Positions 33,913 through 44,803 of a DNA stretch of 64,000 nt are shown one piece after another; the first letter of the stretch is position 1; every line of letters starts with the position of its first letter. Made by a program: the position numbers and the translations under genes. This DNA comes from Maratus speciosus (lineage: Eukaryota; Arthropoda; Arachnida; Araneae; Salticidae): positions 281,029,836 through 281,093,835 of the forward strand of contig OZ010792.1 in NCBI GenBank assembly GCA_963932465.1. The letters run 5' to 3'. The notes beneath the pieces are model-generated. The model worked only from the letters and a program-made list of their open reading frames with translations, made no database searches and was not told the origin of the DNA.

Positions 33913-34332
33913 AAGCTTCTGAATTAAGCTACACTATTCAGCTTCGGTTTTGCTGATTTAAGATTATTTTAAAATGTAATATTTTTTATTTTAGACGTTC
34001 GTAAAAGTACACGTTTATGTACTTACCTCTATCAAAATCTTCAGATAAGATTAAAAAACCGTACATAGCTGCGGTGTACTCAGTAAAGCACCACAATCTT
34101 CATCGGTTGCAAAATAGATACATCTCGGTCTAAATGTCATCCGACGTGCAGATAGTAGTGGGGTACGCTGAACAGTGAACACCTATAAATTTAAATATGA
34201 GTCTGATTAACTGCATTTTACACAATTTACATAAAACTAATATTTCAAAAAATATAACATTATAAAATGAAGTTTATCAATTTGAACTGTCCTGTATTTT
34301 AAACTTTTTATTCCGAGATTAATTGCAAAATA

Positions 34333-34714
34333 TTAGGTTGAGCAAAAAGTTCTGGGAAATTTTTAATCTAATAGTTACCAGAATTTGTATGGTATATAGA
34401 AGTTCTAGTGGGATATCTATAGGAGTCCAGGAATTTCGGTTCCAAAATGCCTATTGAACACTATGATTTACGTGTGTTGATCCGGCAATGTTGGAAAAAA
34501 GGTTTAACGATTCTTAAAACCGTCGATGAGATTAATGAGGTTGAAGGTGTTGGTACGGCGACAAACTTCGTACTTTCAGCAAATCCGGAATCTGGCAGAA
34601 AGTCGTGGACTATGGTGGTCTCTACTTTGAAGAATAGTCCTTGTTGCTTTTGTTGTTAATTTGCGCATAACAAGCAACTTTCACAAATTTACCAGAACTT
34701 TTTGCTCAACCTAG
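34333..34714 (+). mobile_element. Mariner deletion derivative
   Basis: 382 bp flanked by TA (34331-34332, 34715-34716). Inverted ends TTAGGTTGAGCAAAAAGTTC and inverse TAGGTTGAGCAAAAAGTTCT. The left part keeps the transposase start; the core has been deleted so that the coding start is joined to the 3' end. Confidence 0.85.
34447..34659 (+). pseudogene. Mariner transposase N-terminus, internally deleted
   Basis: Begins MPIEHYDLRVLIRQCWKKGL and continues with a VDEINEVEGVGTAT segment, the N-terminal helix-turn-helix of a mariner transposase, then SGRKSW. After about 55 residues the frame runs into unrelated codons and stops. No catalytic Asp remains. The neighbours on both sides are the terminal repeats of the same element. 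Confidence 0.7.
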
Positions 34715-34900
34715 TATATCATTAATTCGCAGATGTCATTATTTACTTTTCAAGTTCACACATTTTCCCTGTCTAATATAATATTTCAGAACACCCACCT
34801 ATTGAAACTCATAAAACCTAGGGTTATCATACTATGTTCAATAAAAATAAAGTACGAGGTATCCCACTTCAAGTCAAATAATTTTTTTTTCATGACTTAA

Positions 34901-35129
34901 CACGTTCACGCCGGCGCGGTGGGTCACATTCGACTGTCTTAGAGCTGGCAAGTCTCCGGCCTTTTGGATACCAGTATTTTAATACAGAAAATGTTGTTTT
35001 ATTTAATTAGAACAATTGCGCGATTTTAAGGAACAACATTTTCTCTAAAATAATAGTGGTATGCAAAAAGCCGGAGACTTGACAGCTCTGAGACAGTCGA
35101 GTGTGGCCCACCGCGCCAGCGTGAACGTG
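34901..35129. mobile_element. TTAA-flanked miniature element with GC-rich ends
   Basis: 229 bp flanked by TTAA (34897-34900, 35130-35133). Long inverted repeats of about 70 bp: CACGTTCACGCCGGCGCGGT against inverse CACGTTCACGCTGGCGCGGT, then TCGACTGTCTTAGAGCTG and CAAGTCTCCGGC in both arms. The centre is AT-rich. High arm identity suggests a young copy. Confidence 0.88.
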
Positions 35130-35133
35130 TTAA

Positions 35134-35985
35134 AGAAATATGAAGATGTTGTAATGATATTTTCAACAGACTTAATTCGATAAGCGTTAAATGGGGAGAC
35201 ATCGCATAAATAACCTTTTAAATGATGTGTGTTTGAAAACGCTAAGTCATGTGGATTAGATGTTAGGCCACATTTTTTTTAATGGCATCATTCCAGGTAA
35301 AGAGACCCCAAAAAGATTTGGCAAAATGGCCAGACGGCTACTTAGCCCGGAAAAGATTTTTTATTCATTGATCATAACAAAATAGCACTCAAAAGTATAC
35401 ATCTACCATATATATATAAAATCCTAATGAAACGAATTTATGAAAAGATTTTACGAAACGACTGTTTATGTTTCACGGCTATTTCTCCTAAAATATGGAA
35501 TATGCGGTGAAATTAACACCAAAAATCCATATTGATCCGCAGATTTCAAAACTGGTATTAGAATTTCAAAATTTGAATTAGGTTTTGAGATATTAATATT
35601 TTTCTAATTTGAATTTGATTATTCTAATGATGGCAACCAAATTACTCCATTTTTGTGAAAAATGGGAAAAAGCGGATAACGATAGGGATTATTAGATTTC
35701 TTCCTTTTCGCTGTTTTCAAATTCAAATTGAAATTATTTTTTATTTCAATCGGCAGTGAAGGTAATATTGCGATTAAATTTTGTTTTTCAGGAAAATTTG
35801 AAAAAATAATTCGTTAAATATTAATATTAATATTAAATAAATAATAATTTCTCATTTAGTAATTAAATTTTCATCATTTCAAGAGATATTTTTTGCATAT
35901 TTTAGAAAGGTTATTATTTCAAATTGTTGCCAATCGTAGAAAAAACGCAAAGAATAATAATTCCTTACGGTTAAAAATTTATTTA
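35134..35985. other. AT-rich stretch, no gene recognised
   Basis: Contains short TA runs near 35409 and a degenerate AATATT repeat near 35820. If the Helitron-like 3' end at 37544 is real, its element may start in this stretch. Confidence 0.35.
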
Positions 35986-35989
35986 CACG

Positions 35990-36509
35990 TGACTATTTAA
36001 AGCAGAAAAACTTCTGAATTAAATTATTACATATTAAAAGCAGGAAAATATTGAAAATTACGTCATAAAAATTGTATTTACTATAACTGTTAAAAGCGAA
36101 AGAAAACTTTAAAATAATAAATTCATTAATAGGCATTAAAAGCAATAATTGCGGAAAATTATGCCATATTTAAAATGGCCAAGTAATAATTCTGCCAAAC
36201 AGTTTAAATTTAAAAATATATTTACGAGACTTTTATTTCATATTTCGAGATGCATTTTTTAACGCTTGTGGTCAATTCTAAGGCGCAACGCGAATAATAA
36301 TATCTCCTTTCTAACAACACAACTATTTACACATGAATATTAAAAAGTGAAAGAAAACTTTAAAATGATAAATTCATTAATATTCGTTAAAAGCAGCAAA
36401 TGGGGGTAATTACGTCGTATTTAAAATGGACAAATGGTAATATTGACAGTTACAAATTAAAAATATATCTATGGGAGACTTCAATTCCAAAGGTATTGTT
36501 TTTTTTTTG

Positions 36510-36541
<32 letters not shown>

Positions 36542-36830
36542 TGGTGTGTATGGGTGTGCGTGTGTGTGTGTGCGTGTGTGCTCCCATAACAACAAGATGA
36601 ATTAAATTTCAATGAAAATAATAACGAGTTTTTACAAGTTCATGGAGGTTACACACTTTTAAATTAAATAATGTATGTACCGGTGAATCTTAAAAGAGAA
36701 AAAGCTTAAAAATAAATTATTGCATGGCAAATGCATTTAATAGTGGAAATTACGTCATATTTTAAAATAATACATTTAAAATACATTTAAAACGATTTTC
36801 ATACCGGAGAATTTTAATGTGACGTCACAT
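35990..36830 (+). repeat. Diverged tandem array, units of about 240-350 bp
   Basis: AAAGCGAAAGAAAACTTTAA...AATAAATTCATTAAT recurs near 36090, 36340 (AAAGTGAAAGAAAACTTTAA) and, more diverged, 36690. Each is followed by a cattaaaagca(a/g)...attacgtca/tatttaaaatgg block. A (TG)n microsatellite interrupts the third unit. No coding. Confidence 0.6.
36520..36581 (+). repeat. (TG)n microsatellite
   Basis: Imperfect TG/TGCG repeat of about 60 bp; open frames through it on both strands are artefacts. Confidence 0.95.
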
Positions 36831-37510
36831 GGTATAAAAGTAATGCGGCTAGCAAATTTATTTGTATATTACATTACTTTATGCAGCATAGATACAGGTA
36901 AATGTATTCGAAAAATACTTTAAATTAAAATTAAAAAAATACATAGTAAAAAATTCGGATATTCTTATTAATTAATATAAACAATATGCAATATATTAAA
37001 AAAACATAAAAATTTGAGTAATGGTGTATCAAAATAAAGAAAAGAATTCATGGATAAGCTATATCGGTTCCGGAAAATATCCAAAACTCAATCAAAACAT
37101 ATAATATAAGCGCAAACACAATGGTTTTCAATACCGTGGTTTTTGAAAGCTATCCCCAAGCAGACGGAGTTTTTTAACCTCGAACCTAAAGAAATAATAT
37201 CGTCCATAGAGTCTTTATAAAAGTCAGAAAGATAGAGACATTTTTAATGTACCATTTTATACAAGCTGATTTTCAAATGTGCAATTGATCTTACTTATCA
37301 ACCCCATAGTCATCAGTTGTTACGACAATGATACATGAGGTCATGGGAACAGAAAAATTCCCATTCAAACGGAGAAGCATGGCAACCCAATTACATAAGA
37401 TTGCTGCCTCTATGGTGATAATATCATTCAATCTTCCGTAACCTGGTAATATTTTTTAAACAGGGTACATTACCATATTTTCAGAGGCTGCGAAGTCTGA
37501 ACGGTGTTTA

Positions 37511-37545
37511 GCGGGCGTAGTACGCAGGGGGCTGAGCCCTCTAGT
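37511..37545 (+). mobile_element. Helitron-like 3' terminus
   Basis: GCGGGCGTAGTACGCAGGGG leads into GGGGCTGAGCCCTCTAGT: a short GC hairpin (GGGCTGAGCCC) just upstream of CTAG followed by T, the arrangement expected at a Helitron 3' end. The tandem array at 35990-36830 would be internal to the element. No Rep/helicase and no confirmed 5' TC end. Confidence 0.4.
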
Positions 37546-38101
37546 ATATATATATATATATTGGAAGAAAAAAGACAGGTTGGGGCAATAAATTCTTTAG
37601 AGAAAGGCTTACTCTGCTGGAAGTACAAAGTCATTTGGTCAGTGATACCGTATGTATCCCGAATTGAAGCGTCTAGTTTAGCGATGTTTGGATGCGAATG
37701 GAGAGCACTTCCAGCAGTCATGTTCTCACCACGTGTCACCCAAAGAAAGATAAGTCTGTCGAAAAATTCTTTAAAATACCTTCACTAATGTTAAACGTTA
37801 TGAACGAAAATCCAGGTTTTGCTTAGAGAGACACACTATATTTTTGATTAATTAAGTCGAATGCGGTGCTACATAAACAGTTTACGAATACCCTTTATTA
37901 CAAAATAGTAATCACTGGCTGTTGTTTATTTATAAAGTTCAAACATCGTCCCAGTCTGAAATTTCAAAATACCGTGCTCCTGTTTCTGCTAAATATCGAG
38001 ATATCCCAGTTAACCGATTCTTAGATTTTCAATAGCTTTATTCAATAAGTTAACTTTTGCCCGGGTACATCCACTGAGGCTTATATTGAAACTCCCACGA
38101 G
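37546..38101. other. Spacer, nothing recognised
   Basis: A (TA)n tract at 37546-37560 follows the Helitron-like end. Overlapping 89- and 94-codon frames on opposite strands across 37470-37788 have no recognisable motif. Confidence 0.4.
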
Positions 38102-38235
38102 TGGAATGAATTTATTCAATTAATACGATATAAAATCTGCCCTGCAATAGCTCGTTCGTCCCACACTTGAACAATTAAAGTCTTAGAGAGTATTCCTGTA
38201 CACAATGTATAAGTTATATGCCACCATTAACAATG
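38102..38235 (+). repeat. Dispersed direct repeat, copy 2 (partner 33755-33912)
   Basis: See copy 1: the same ordered blocks occur here with small deletions. Confidence 0.7.
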
Positions 38236-38791
38236 CGGGAGCTTGAATTCCCTTTTGCAAATCATTATTTAGATTATCTGAAAGGATGGAGGGGGGAGTG
38301 TGCTGCTTATTTCATTAGTGACATGGCAGCAATTAATTGTTAGCATCACCTTGGCAAGATTCCATGGCGATTATAGGGAGATACCAAATCTTGTTTCAAT
38401 TTTCAATGAACTGTCTCCCAAAGTAAAGTGTTTGAAATGCCAGTTGTATGGTAAAAATCGATTGAAGCATGATGTTTATTTAATGGGCAGTTTCGCTTTG
38501 AACAGTTGAAAATAAAACTTATTTTAAAAAACAAAATTTATAAAATAGTGCTCAAAAAATTCATTAAAGACTAACTTTACGAAAATTCATTTTTAAAAAT
38601 CCTAGAAACTTAACAGAATTTTTCCCCAAATAGAAGAACCTATGGTTTAATGAATAACAAAAGAAATCAACGATTTTCTAAATTCTGTCTAGTTTATATT
38701 TTGATGGCTAAACAAAATTCGGTTTGGATAACTCACGTTCTATCTGCCACAGAAAAAACTTATTATTTCTATTGGATGAAGCATATCAAGC
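38236..38791. other. Spacer, nothing recognised
   Basis: No repeat partner or terminal repeat found; a 69-codon frame at 38300-38509 is unsupported. Confidence 0.4.
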
Positions 38792-38799
38792 TGACTAAG

Positions 38800-39231
38800 C
38801 AGGGCCGAAACTAGCTTTTTTTGCACTCGGAGCAAACATGGATTTTTGCGCCCCCCCCCCCCCTCTATTCTTCAAAGTATATTTACAAAAAGAATTTTAC
38901 TCATTTTCTAACAGCAGACTTATTTTAAAATTTAAAATATGTAATACTGAAATACATAAATTGAATGTGACGTTCGTAGTTAAAAAAAAAAAAAAATTAT
39001 GGCCATTTTTTTCCCCATTCTCATCAGACAATCAGAGTTCTAACTTTTTACGGCTGCTCATTCATCTACACCTAACATTTCATTTATAATGGCTGTTTCA
39101 TGATAATGAAATCCATCAGTCCATCTGAAGAAAATGATCCATTCCAAAGGTATAATCGCTCATTTGGCACCCCTTCGCTCTGGCACCCGGGGCACATGCC
39201 CCCTCTCCCCTTCCATTTAATTTCAGCCCTG
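38800..39231. mobile_element. hAT-like miniature element (8-bp TSD), copy 1
   Basis: 432 bp with an exact 8-bp duplication TGACTAAG (38792-38799, 39232-39239). Ends CAGGGCCGAAACTAGCTTTT and inverse CAGGGCTGAAATTAAATGG. A poly-C run follows GATTTTTGCGCC near 38852; the right side has GGCACCCGGGGCACATGCCC. A second copy lies at 53849-54284 in the same orientation. Confidence 0.9.
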
Positions 39232-39514
39232 TGACTAAGTAACAAAATGTACGTTTGAATCCGGCTAATAAGTTTTTAGTGAATTTGATTTTAAAAGTGT
39301 ACTTTTTCACCTTTTTAAAATTTTCTCTGCTTGATGTTCAGCCTAAATGTTTTGACGCGAGCTATAGAAATAAGTAATTATCGGATTTTTACGAGGTTTA
39401 CTGGATTTTATTTTTTATAAATAGTTTGAATCTTCGAAGTTTTATTTAAAATAATTAGCTTTTGATTTGCATCAATTTAAAGTACTTGATTCTTATACTT
39501 ACTGTAGAACAAAA
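39232..39514. other. AT-rich spacer
   Basis: Nothing recognised apart from the target duplication of the hAT element at its start. Confidence 0.4.
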
Positions 39515-40620
39515 AATCGGTCAAGTGCGAGTATTACTCACGCGCAGAGGGTTCCGTACAACAAACATATTATTGCATTACACAAATATATCCTTAAAAG
39601 TTATTATCTAGGGTTTAAAAACCGATGGCGCATAGAGTACGCAGCCAGTATCTTTATGTATCTTCAAATCATACGTGTATTTTCTGCTAATTACCGACAA
39701 TTCGAAACTCATTACTCATTATTCATTTTCGAAAATCATTATCAACAATCCTTTTATACTTTCACTACGATAGGTTCCTCAACTCCCTTGCTAAGCGCAC
39801 GCAAAGTGAAATTTGTGTGTAACGGAAAAATGTAATTTTATCAAAAGCTATGTAATCTAGGATAATATCTATAATATTCCTGCAAGGTTTAAATAAACGT
39901 CTACTACTGCTGATTTTTTTATAATTACAGTTTCAGCAGATTCGGAAATAGAGGGGTAGGGACACATTTTTGCATTACATTTTCGACGATATCTCTAAAA
40001 ATATAACACCTAAAATTTAAAAAAAAATGTATATTTGAGCTCGACGTTGCGAGAGCTTTCACACGATATCAAACACGATATATATATAAATAGAGTAATA
40101 ATAAGCTCGAAGTAGCAGGTGTCGTTCGGTAGGTTTCGGTCTTTTTAACTTGTGTAATTTTCCTTTTAAATTTGTCCGGTTTCAATTCTTTTTTTTTTTT
40201 TTTTTAATTCAACCTGGCTTTTGCTGGAGTGTTTTTTACTCGGGACGTTGCAGTGAACCTACGAACCTTGCTTCCGCAAAAGAGTCGGAATAAGTAGAAG
40301 AATAAAGGGCTGCGGACGAATAGAGGTCGCTCGCCGCGGCTGTTGATTGTATATCTAGCCTCTAAAATAGCCCCACACGGCATACAGAAAAAAAAATCAA
40401 GTAACTTAATTAGAACCCGTACATTTTCCCTACATATATTTGTGAATGGTTAATAATCTATAAATATGCGGGTCAATAGCCTTTATCACTTCCATCAAAT
40501 TTGAACTGTATATGTTCCGCAGTTTACAAGAAAAACAGCTGTGATAGACGGATAGACAGACACACAAGTGATCTTATCATGGTTCCGTTTTTACTTTTTA
40601 AGTTCAGAACCTTAAAAGCG
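39515..40620 (+). repeat. Dispersed arthropod-type repeat with GGTTCCGT ends
   Basis: Opens AAAATCGGTCAAGTGCGAGT with AGGGTTCCGTACAAC and closes GGTTCCGTTTTTAC...TTCAGAACC, preceded by TGATAGACGGATAGACAGAC. Repeats with a GTCAAGTGCGAGT/GGGTTCCGTAC start and a matching end are familiar in arthropod genomes. The middle is AT-rich. The 122-codon frame at 39467-39835 lies in this repeat and is not a gene. Confidence 0.4.
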
Positions 40621-40898
40621 CTAAATGCCTAACGCTTGTTAAAATGCTTATATACACACATGATTAGGATTGTGTCATTGTAGTTGATCCCAGTAAGCTC
40701 CTTATTCTGAAAGGGCATTGCAGTATTTAAGGTTCGTTTACAAAATCACTCAACTGAATGAAATGTATTTTAATGACTTGAATGTATACTAATAAAATCA
40801 TAAGATGAAACGCAATTTTTCTCCTTGATTCAGCATAAAATATATAATGTGAACTTTAAAACGTCCATAGTCTTACTTAAAAGACGACTAAAGTAATG

Positions 40899-41178
40899 AA
40901 AAAGATGTTACAAGTTTAAAATATACATGTTATTTAAAACTTCTTAGTACTTTCAAACTTTCCAAGATCATCATCAGAGAATATTTTAGTTACTAAATGC
41001 TACTTCCACTTTCAACTCTAGTAATTATTGGCTCTCTCATTTTCAAAACAAAGTGACGTATTTGTATAAATAAAGAACATTCAGTTATTAAAATATTCTC
41101 GGATGATGAGCTTTGAAAGCTTGAAAGTACTGAGCAGTTTTAAATAAAATGTATATTTTAAACTTGTAACATCTTTTT
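40899..41178. mobile_element. Foldback miniature element
   Basis: 280 bp. Left AAAAAGATGTTACAAGTTTA, right inverse AAAAAGATGTTACAAGTTTA, continuing with AAATATACAT in both, then TTAAAACT(T/G)CT(T/C)AGTACTTTCA and CATCATC. It abuts the TA-flanked element that starts at 41181. Confidence 0.78.
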
Positions 41179-42150
41179 ACCCGACTGAAAAGAAGGGTTA
41201 TGTGTTTCAAGCGTATCTGTGTATGTGGATTTCTTTATACCCTCGAAACATCCCAACGGCTGGATGGATTTTAATGAATGAGGTCTCTATCAATTCGTTT
41301 TAACGGCCCGGTGGTTATAGGTTAGGTTTTGTTTTTATAAATTCAAAATGGCGGTAGAGACGAAAAAAAAAATTACGCACCCTATTGGGTGGCATATCAT
41401 TGGATAGGTCTTTCAAAATGAAGACGATGTTTCATTGACTATTTTACAGTCAGAAGCTCCGTTAAAATATTATACAACCTGGAAGTTTGTAGGTAGGATC
41501 TCTAGCTTTACTGCAACTCTAACCATCAAAAAAGTGTTTATAGATAGGAACTAACAATTAAACACAACTTATAAATCATCAATACAAGTAAATAAAAAAA
41601 TAGGTAAGTAATATAAACAAGTAATATAAAAAAATATATATTTCTTTTTAAGTCAATTCCTACTTAGATCAATAAGAGAATTTTTTTCACCCATTCTTCT
41701 TTTCTCTTGAGTGGCGCTTAAAATGCCTTGATCAAGAAGGGAGCTCTCTCGGTCTTAAAATTACATTGATCAAGAAGAGGGCTCTCTCGATTATTAAAAA
41801 TTAATTAATTTAATTTAATTAATGAATTAATATTTGAAAAAAACTGGATTAACATCAAGTGTCATCCACTACAAGTTTAAAAAAATTATTTGAGCTTGAT
41901 TGGATAAATAATAAGTATTTTATTAACGATTGAAAATTTGAACAAGATATACAGGGTGATTCAAAAAAGATGGGAAAATTTTTAAGAGGTGATAGTACAC
42001 ACCCAAACAAACATTTTGTATCAAAGAACGCATGGTCGAAAACTAAACGTAAAAAAGTTAGAGGGCGCCAAAAGTTATGTTCTTATACGAGGCAAAAACA
42101 CACAATGAACGATTAAGTTAAGTTACGAGAACAAATTTAATGGCATTTGA

Positions 42151-42245
42151 TTACAATAAGTGCTCAAAACATTGACCGGCAGCTGTTATGCACGCAGTAC
42201 AACGGCGAAGAACAGATTGGCGAATTTTCTGAAACACACCAGGCA
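42151..42245 (-). pseudogene. Mariner transposase C-terminus, left arm
   Basis: The minus-strand frame reads PGVFQKIRQSVLRRCTACIT then AAGQCFEHLL and a stop at 42151-42153, the terminal part of a mariner transposase. At the arm boundary (42245) homology ends; codons further upstream on this strand are the spacer read backwards. Confidence 0.75.
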
Positions 42246-42480
42246 CCACCGTGCTCGCCAGATCTTTCATGTCTCGATTTTTTTTTTTGTGGGGACAGCT
42301 AAAGGCTCTTGTGTATGAGACTCCCATTGAATCAGCATAAGAACTTGTCGCCAAGCTTTCGGCTGCTGTAGGGGAAGTTCGCGATATGCCTGGTGTGTTT
42401 CAGAAAATTCGCCAATCTGTTCTTCGCCGTTGTACTGCGTGCATAACAGCTGCCGGTCAATGTTTTGAGCACTTATTGTA
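42244..42480 (+). pseudogene. Mariner transposase C-terminal part, spacer plus right arm
   Basis: Plus strand: PPCSPDLSCLDFFF is the third-Asp catalytic motif (Asp codon at 42275-42277), followed after a frame slip by GQLKALVYETPIESA, a stop, ELVAKLSAAVGEVRDM and PGVFQKIRQSVLRRCTACIT-AAGQCFEHLL with a stop at 42478-42480. The poly-T run 42277-42288 probably caused the frame slip. The first two catalytic Asp regions are absent. Confidence 0.78.
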
Positions 42481-42995
42481 ATCAAATGCCAATAAATTTG
42501 TTTTCGTAACTTAACTTAATCGTTCATTGTGTGTTTTTGCCTCGTATAAGAAGATAACTTTTGGCGCCCTCTAACTTTTTTACGTTTAGTTTTCGACCAT
42601 GCATCCTTTGATACAAAATGTTTGTTTGGGTGTGCACTATCACCTCTTAAAATTTTCCCCATCTTTTTTTAATCACCCTGTACATAGCGAGAGTGTGAGC
42701 TAATAGTAGGAATTGAAAAAAAAAATAGTTTCACATTGATGAGAAATAATTAATTAGTTCGCTTTTTACGCAGTCGGGTTGTTTGATTTTTTAAATTTAA
42801 TTGTTTATTCATTAATTTAGTTGCCTTTTAAGTACGACTGTGGACTTTTTAAAGTTCACATTATGTATTTTATGACTTTATACTATTTCAGTATCTGCAG
42901 AATTTTATTATGATAGTTGATGCAATATAATATATAAATGGATTATCGGGAGAAAAGAGTGATATTTCATAAGAAAAACAAAACTCCCTGTAAAT

Positions 42996-43745
42996 CAGGC
43001 ATGTCAAACACGTGGCCCGCCGACAATTTATCAGTGGCCCGAAAAGCCTCTGTCATTTTTCCTGTGTTTGATTTAATTCATGTTTGACACAAAAAATATA
43101 TTTTTCATTACTGCACCTGTACTGAACGTAGCTGCAACGTTGCCAAATTGTTGAATTTTTTTATTCAAAATATCTACCAGAATTTCCGAATAGTAATCTT
43201 CGCTTTATTTATTGACAGGCATTCAGTGATAAAATAAAATAAAAAAAAAGATTACGGGTAGAAAAAATTGGTAGCTACTTTGAATAAACAGCTTCCATAA
43301 TGTAGCAACATTGCCTTGGCGTTAGATATGGTATACATAAGAAAGTATATGCATATGATATGTGCTTAAAAATCTTTTTATTTTTATCTGAACGCATTTT
43401 TACCTATGTTCGACAACTATATTTTGTATTTCATTTTTGGTAATTTTAATTTTTAGAATAATAAAATTACTGAAAAATTAATGTCTTTTACTTAATAAGT
43501 ATTTCTTTTAAAATTTTCCGGTGAGAAATTTAAATTTTTTCGGTAAGCAGTGTTGGAATTTTTGATTTTTGATTTTTGTATTTCTTTTTTCTATAAAGTT
43601 GTATTTTATACGTACAAATTTCAATCTATGCGATCATAATATAATAAATTTGCTTTTTTTTTGTTTTGTTTTCTGTAATCTGGCCCGCGATTTTGTATGC
43701 AGTGTTTAATTTGGCCCTCGTAGGCAAACGAGTTTGACATGCCTG
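42996..43745. mobile_element. hAT-like non-autonomous element (8-bp TSD)
   Basis: 750 bp with an exact 8-bp duplication CTGTAAAT (42988-42995, 43746-43753). Ends CAGGCATGTCAAACACGTGG and inverse CAGGCATGTCAAACTCGTTT, followed by CCCGC/GGGCC segments. This CAGGCATGTCAAAC terminus is a common hAT type. Interior AT-rich, without a frame. Confidence 0.9.
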
Positions 43746-43753
43746 CTGTAAAT

Positions 43754-44340
43754 GGTCTCACCCAGCCATAAACTTAAAATGCCAGCCGTAAAAATAAGTA
43801 ATATTTAATTGTCAAAATCTCTCAATATTCATATTTTTTGAAAATTTCTCGGAGTGTAGTAAAGTATATAAAATTTTTTTGTCGATCTGCAAATATATGT
43901 AAGGTGAGAAATAAAATGAGATATATTGGAACGATTGATCATGGGTTTTAAAAAATCCGATTTTTACTTTAAACCCGTTTGGATCTGGCGTCCAATGTCT
44001 GTACATTAAGTATTAGTTTGTCTGAATAACTGTCTTTTGTTATTATCCGCATGTAAGATATGGGTACAATTTTTTTATTATTATTTTATTTATGTTTCAG
44101 CATTTAGTAACAAAACAACAATAAAAATAAGCAACTATGTGACTTAATAAATATTTCTAAAATGAATAATAATAATAAAAAAAAAATAGAAATAGCTCAA
44201 AAAACACCGAAGTTAACAAAAGTAACACGCAAATTCAAAACCACATTTTCTTGTTATATTTATATGCATTTACTTTTATTTCTTAAAATAAATAAAGGTT
44301 AAAAAATGCGACGGTTAACCTAAGAAGTTAATTTTATATA
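43754..44340. other. AT-rich spacer
   Basis: No element or gene recognised. Confidence 0.4.
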
Positions 44341-44346
44341 CACATA

Positions 44347-44372
44347 CTGGCAGGCTTCGCCCGCTACACTGG
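44347..44372 (-). mobile_element. Helitron-like 3' terminus (minus strand)
   Basis: On the minus strand TAGCGGGCGAAGCCTGCCAG is followed by T: a GC hairpin (GCGGGC/GCCTGC around GAA) immediately before a CTAG-like end mutated to CCAG. The 157-bp tandem array at 44560-45370 would be internal, as often seen near Helitron 3' ends. Rep/helicase absent. Confidence 0.4.
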
Positions 44373-44659
44373 TCGGTTTCTCCAAACGAAACAAACTTTG
44401 AATCAAATGAAATATTTCGGTGAATTGGACCTTGTGTTTTATAGCTATATGGGCCTTTACATGGAAAGTCACCCCTCATTGATAAAAACGATACGAACGC
44501 CATTGCGCTATTATATTTTCGAACGTGTCAGACAAAATTTGGGCTGTTAAGGAATAACTTTTTTAGTTGATCATTTATAGTAGGATTTGATAAAGAACTA
44601 TAGAACAATATGAAATAAATTAAAGCATCTCTGAAAAATTATCTAACAACAATGCAAGT

Positions 44660-44803
44660 CTCCAGGTACATATATATATTAAGACAGACTTGAACACAAT
44701 TAATTTGACCCAACAGGGTGAAAAATTAGCCGAGGCCAGGATTCGAACCTGGGTCTACAGCGTACCGTGCTGTCGCTTTACCAGTAAGCTACCCTGGCCG
44801 ATA
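44660..44803 (-). mobile_element. tRNA-derived SINE inserted in the tandem array
   Basis: The insertion separates GCAAGT from TTCATCAAAATC, which are contiguous (with small variation) in the other units. On the minus strand it starts with a tRNA-like head (44728-44798) and continues with an unrelated tail of about 70 bp ending in a TATATATATG stretch. The insertion site in a repeat unit shows that this is a mobile copy, not a resident tRNA gene. Target duplication not clear. Confidence 0.65.
44728..44798 (-). tRNA. tRNA-like sequence (SINE head, pseudo-tRNA)
   Basis: 71 nt folding as a cloverleaf by hand: acceptor GCCAGGG with CCTCGGC (one A-C mismatch, one G-T), D arm GCTT-ACTGGTA-AAGC, anticodon arm ACAGC-ACGGTAC-GCTGT, T arm CCAGG-TTCGAAT-CCTGG. 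Box B (GGTTCGAATCC) is perfect. The putative anticodon would be GGT (Thr), but position 33 is C instead of the universal U, and the sequence is part of an inserted repeat, so a working tRNA gene is unlikely. Confidence 0.6.

Larger units (their letters stand above)
41952..42680. mobile_element. Mariner-derived foldback (3'-end to 3'-end)
   Basis: 729 bp flanked by TA (41950-41951, 42681-42682). Ends CAGGGTGATTCAAAAAAGAT and inverse CAGGGTGATTAAAAAAAGAT. The arms, 41952-42245 and 42387-42680, are both 294 bp and nearly identical as inverted repeats; the 141-bp spacer is unique. Each arm contains a transposase C-terminus, so the element consists of two copies of a mariner 3' end facing each other, the right copy extending further into the gene. 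Confidence 0.88.
41181..42778 (+). mobile_element. TA-flanked element with CCCGACTG ends, copy 1, interrupted
   Basis: Left end CCCGACTGAAAAGAAGGG preceded by TA; right end inverse CCCGACTGCGTAAAAAGC followed by TT (mutated TA). Inside are AACATCCCAACGGCTGGATG, AAAATGGCGGTAGAGACG and GTGTTTATAGATAGGAACTA, matching the inverted copy at 52977-53516. A 729-bp mariner foldback (41952-42680) is inserted near the right side, along with about 300 bp not found in the other copy. No transposase of its own. Confidence 0.75.

Noticed and set aside
37470..37788. Overlapping 89- and 94-codon frames on opposite strands
   Set aside because: Mutual shadows with a TA microsatellite inside; no recognised domain on either strand.
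39467..39835. 122-codon plus-strand open frame
   Set aside because: It lies in a dispersed repeat with GGTTCCGT ends, has no recognisable domain and no start context or splice structure that would support a gene.
44728..44798. Functional tRNA-Thr gene
   Set aside because: Although the cloverleaf is good, position 33 is C and the sequence is an insertion in a tandem repeat unit; a SINE head is the better explanation.
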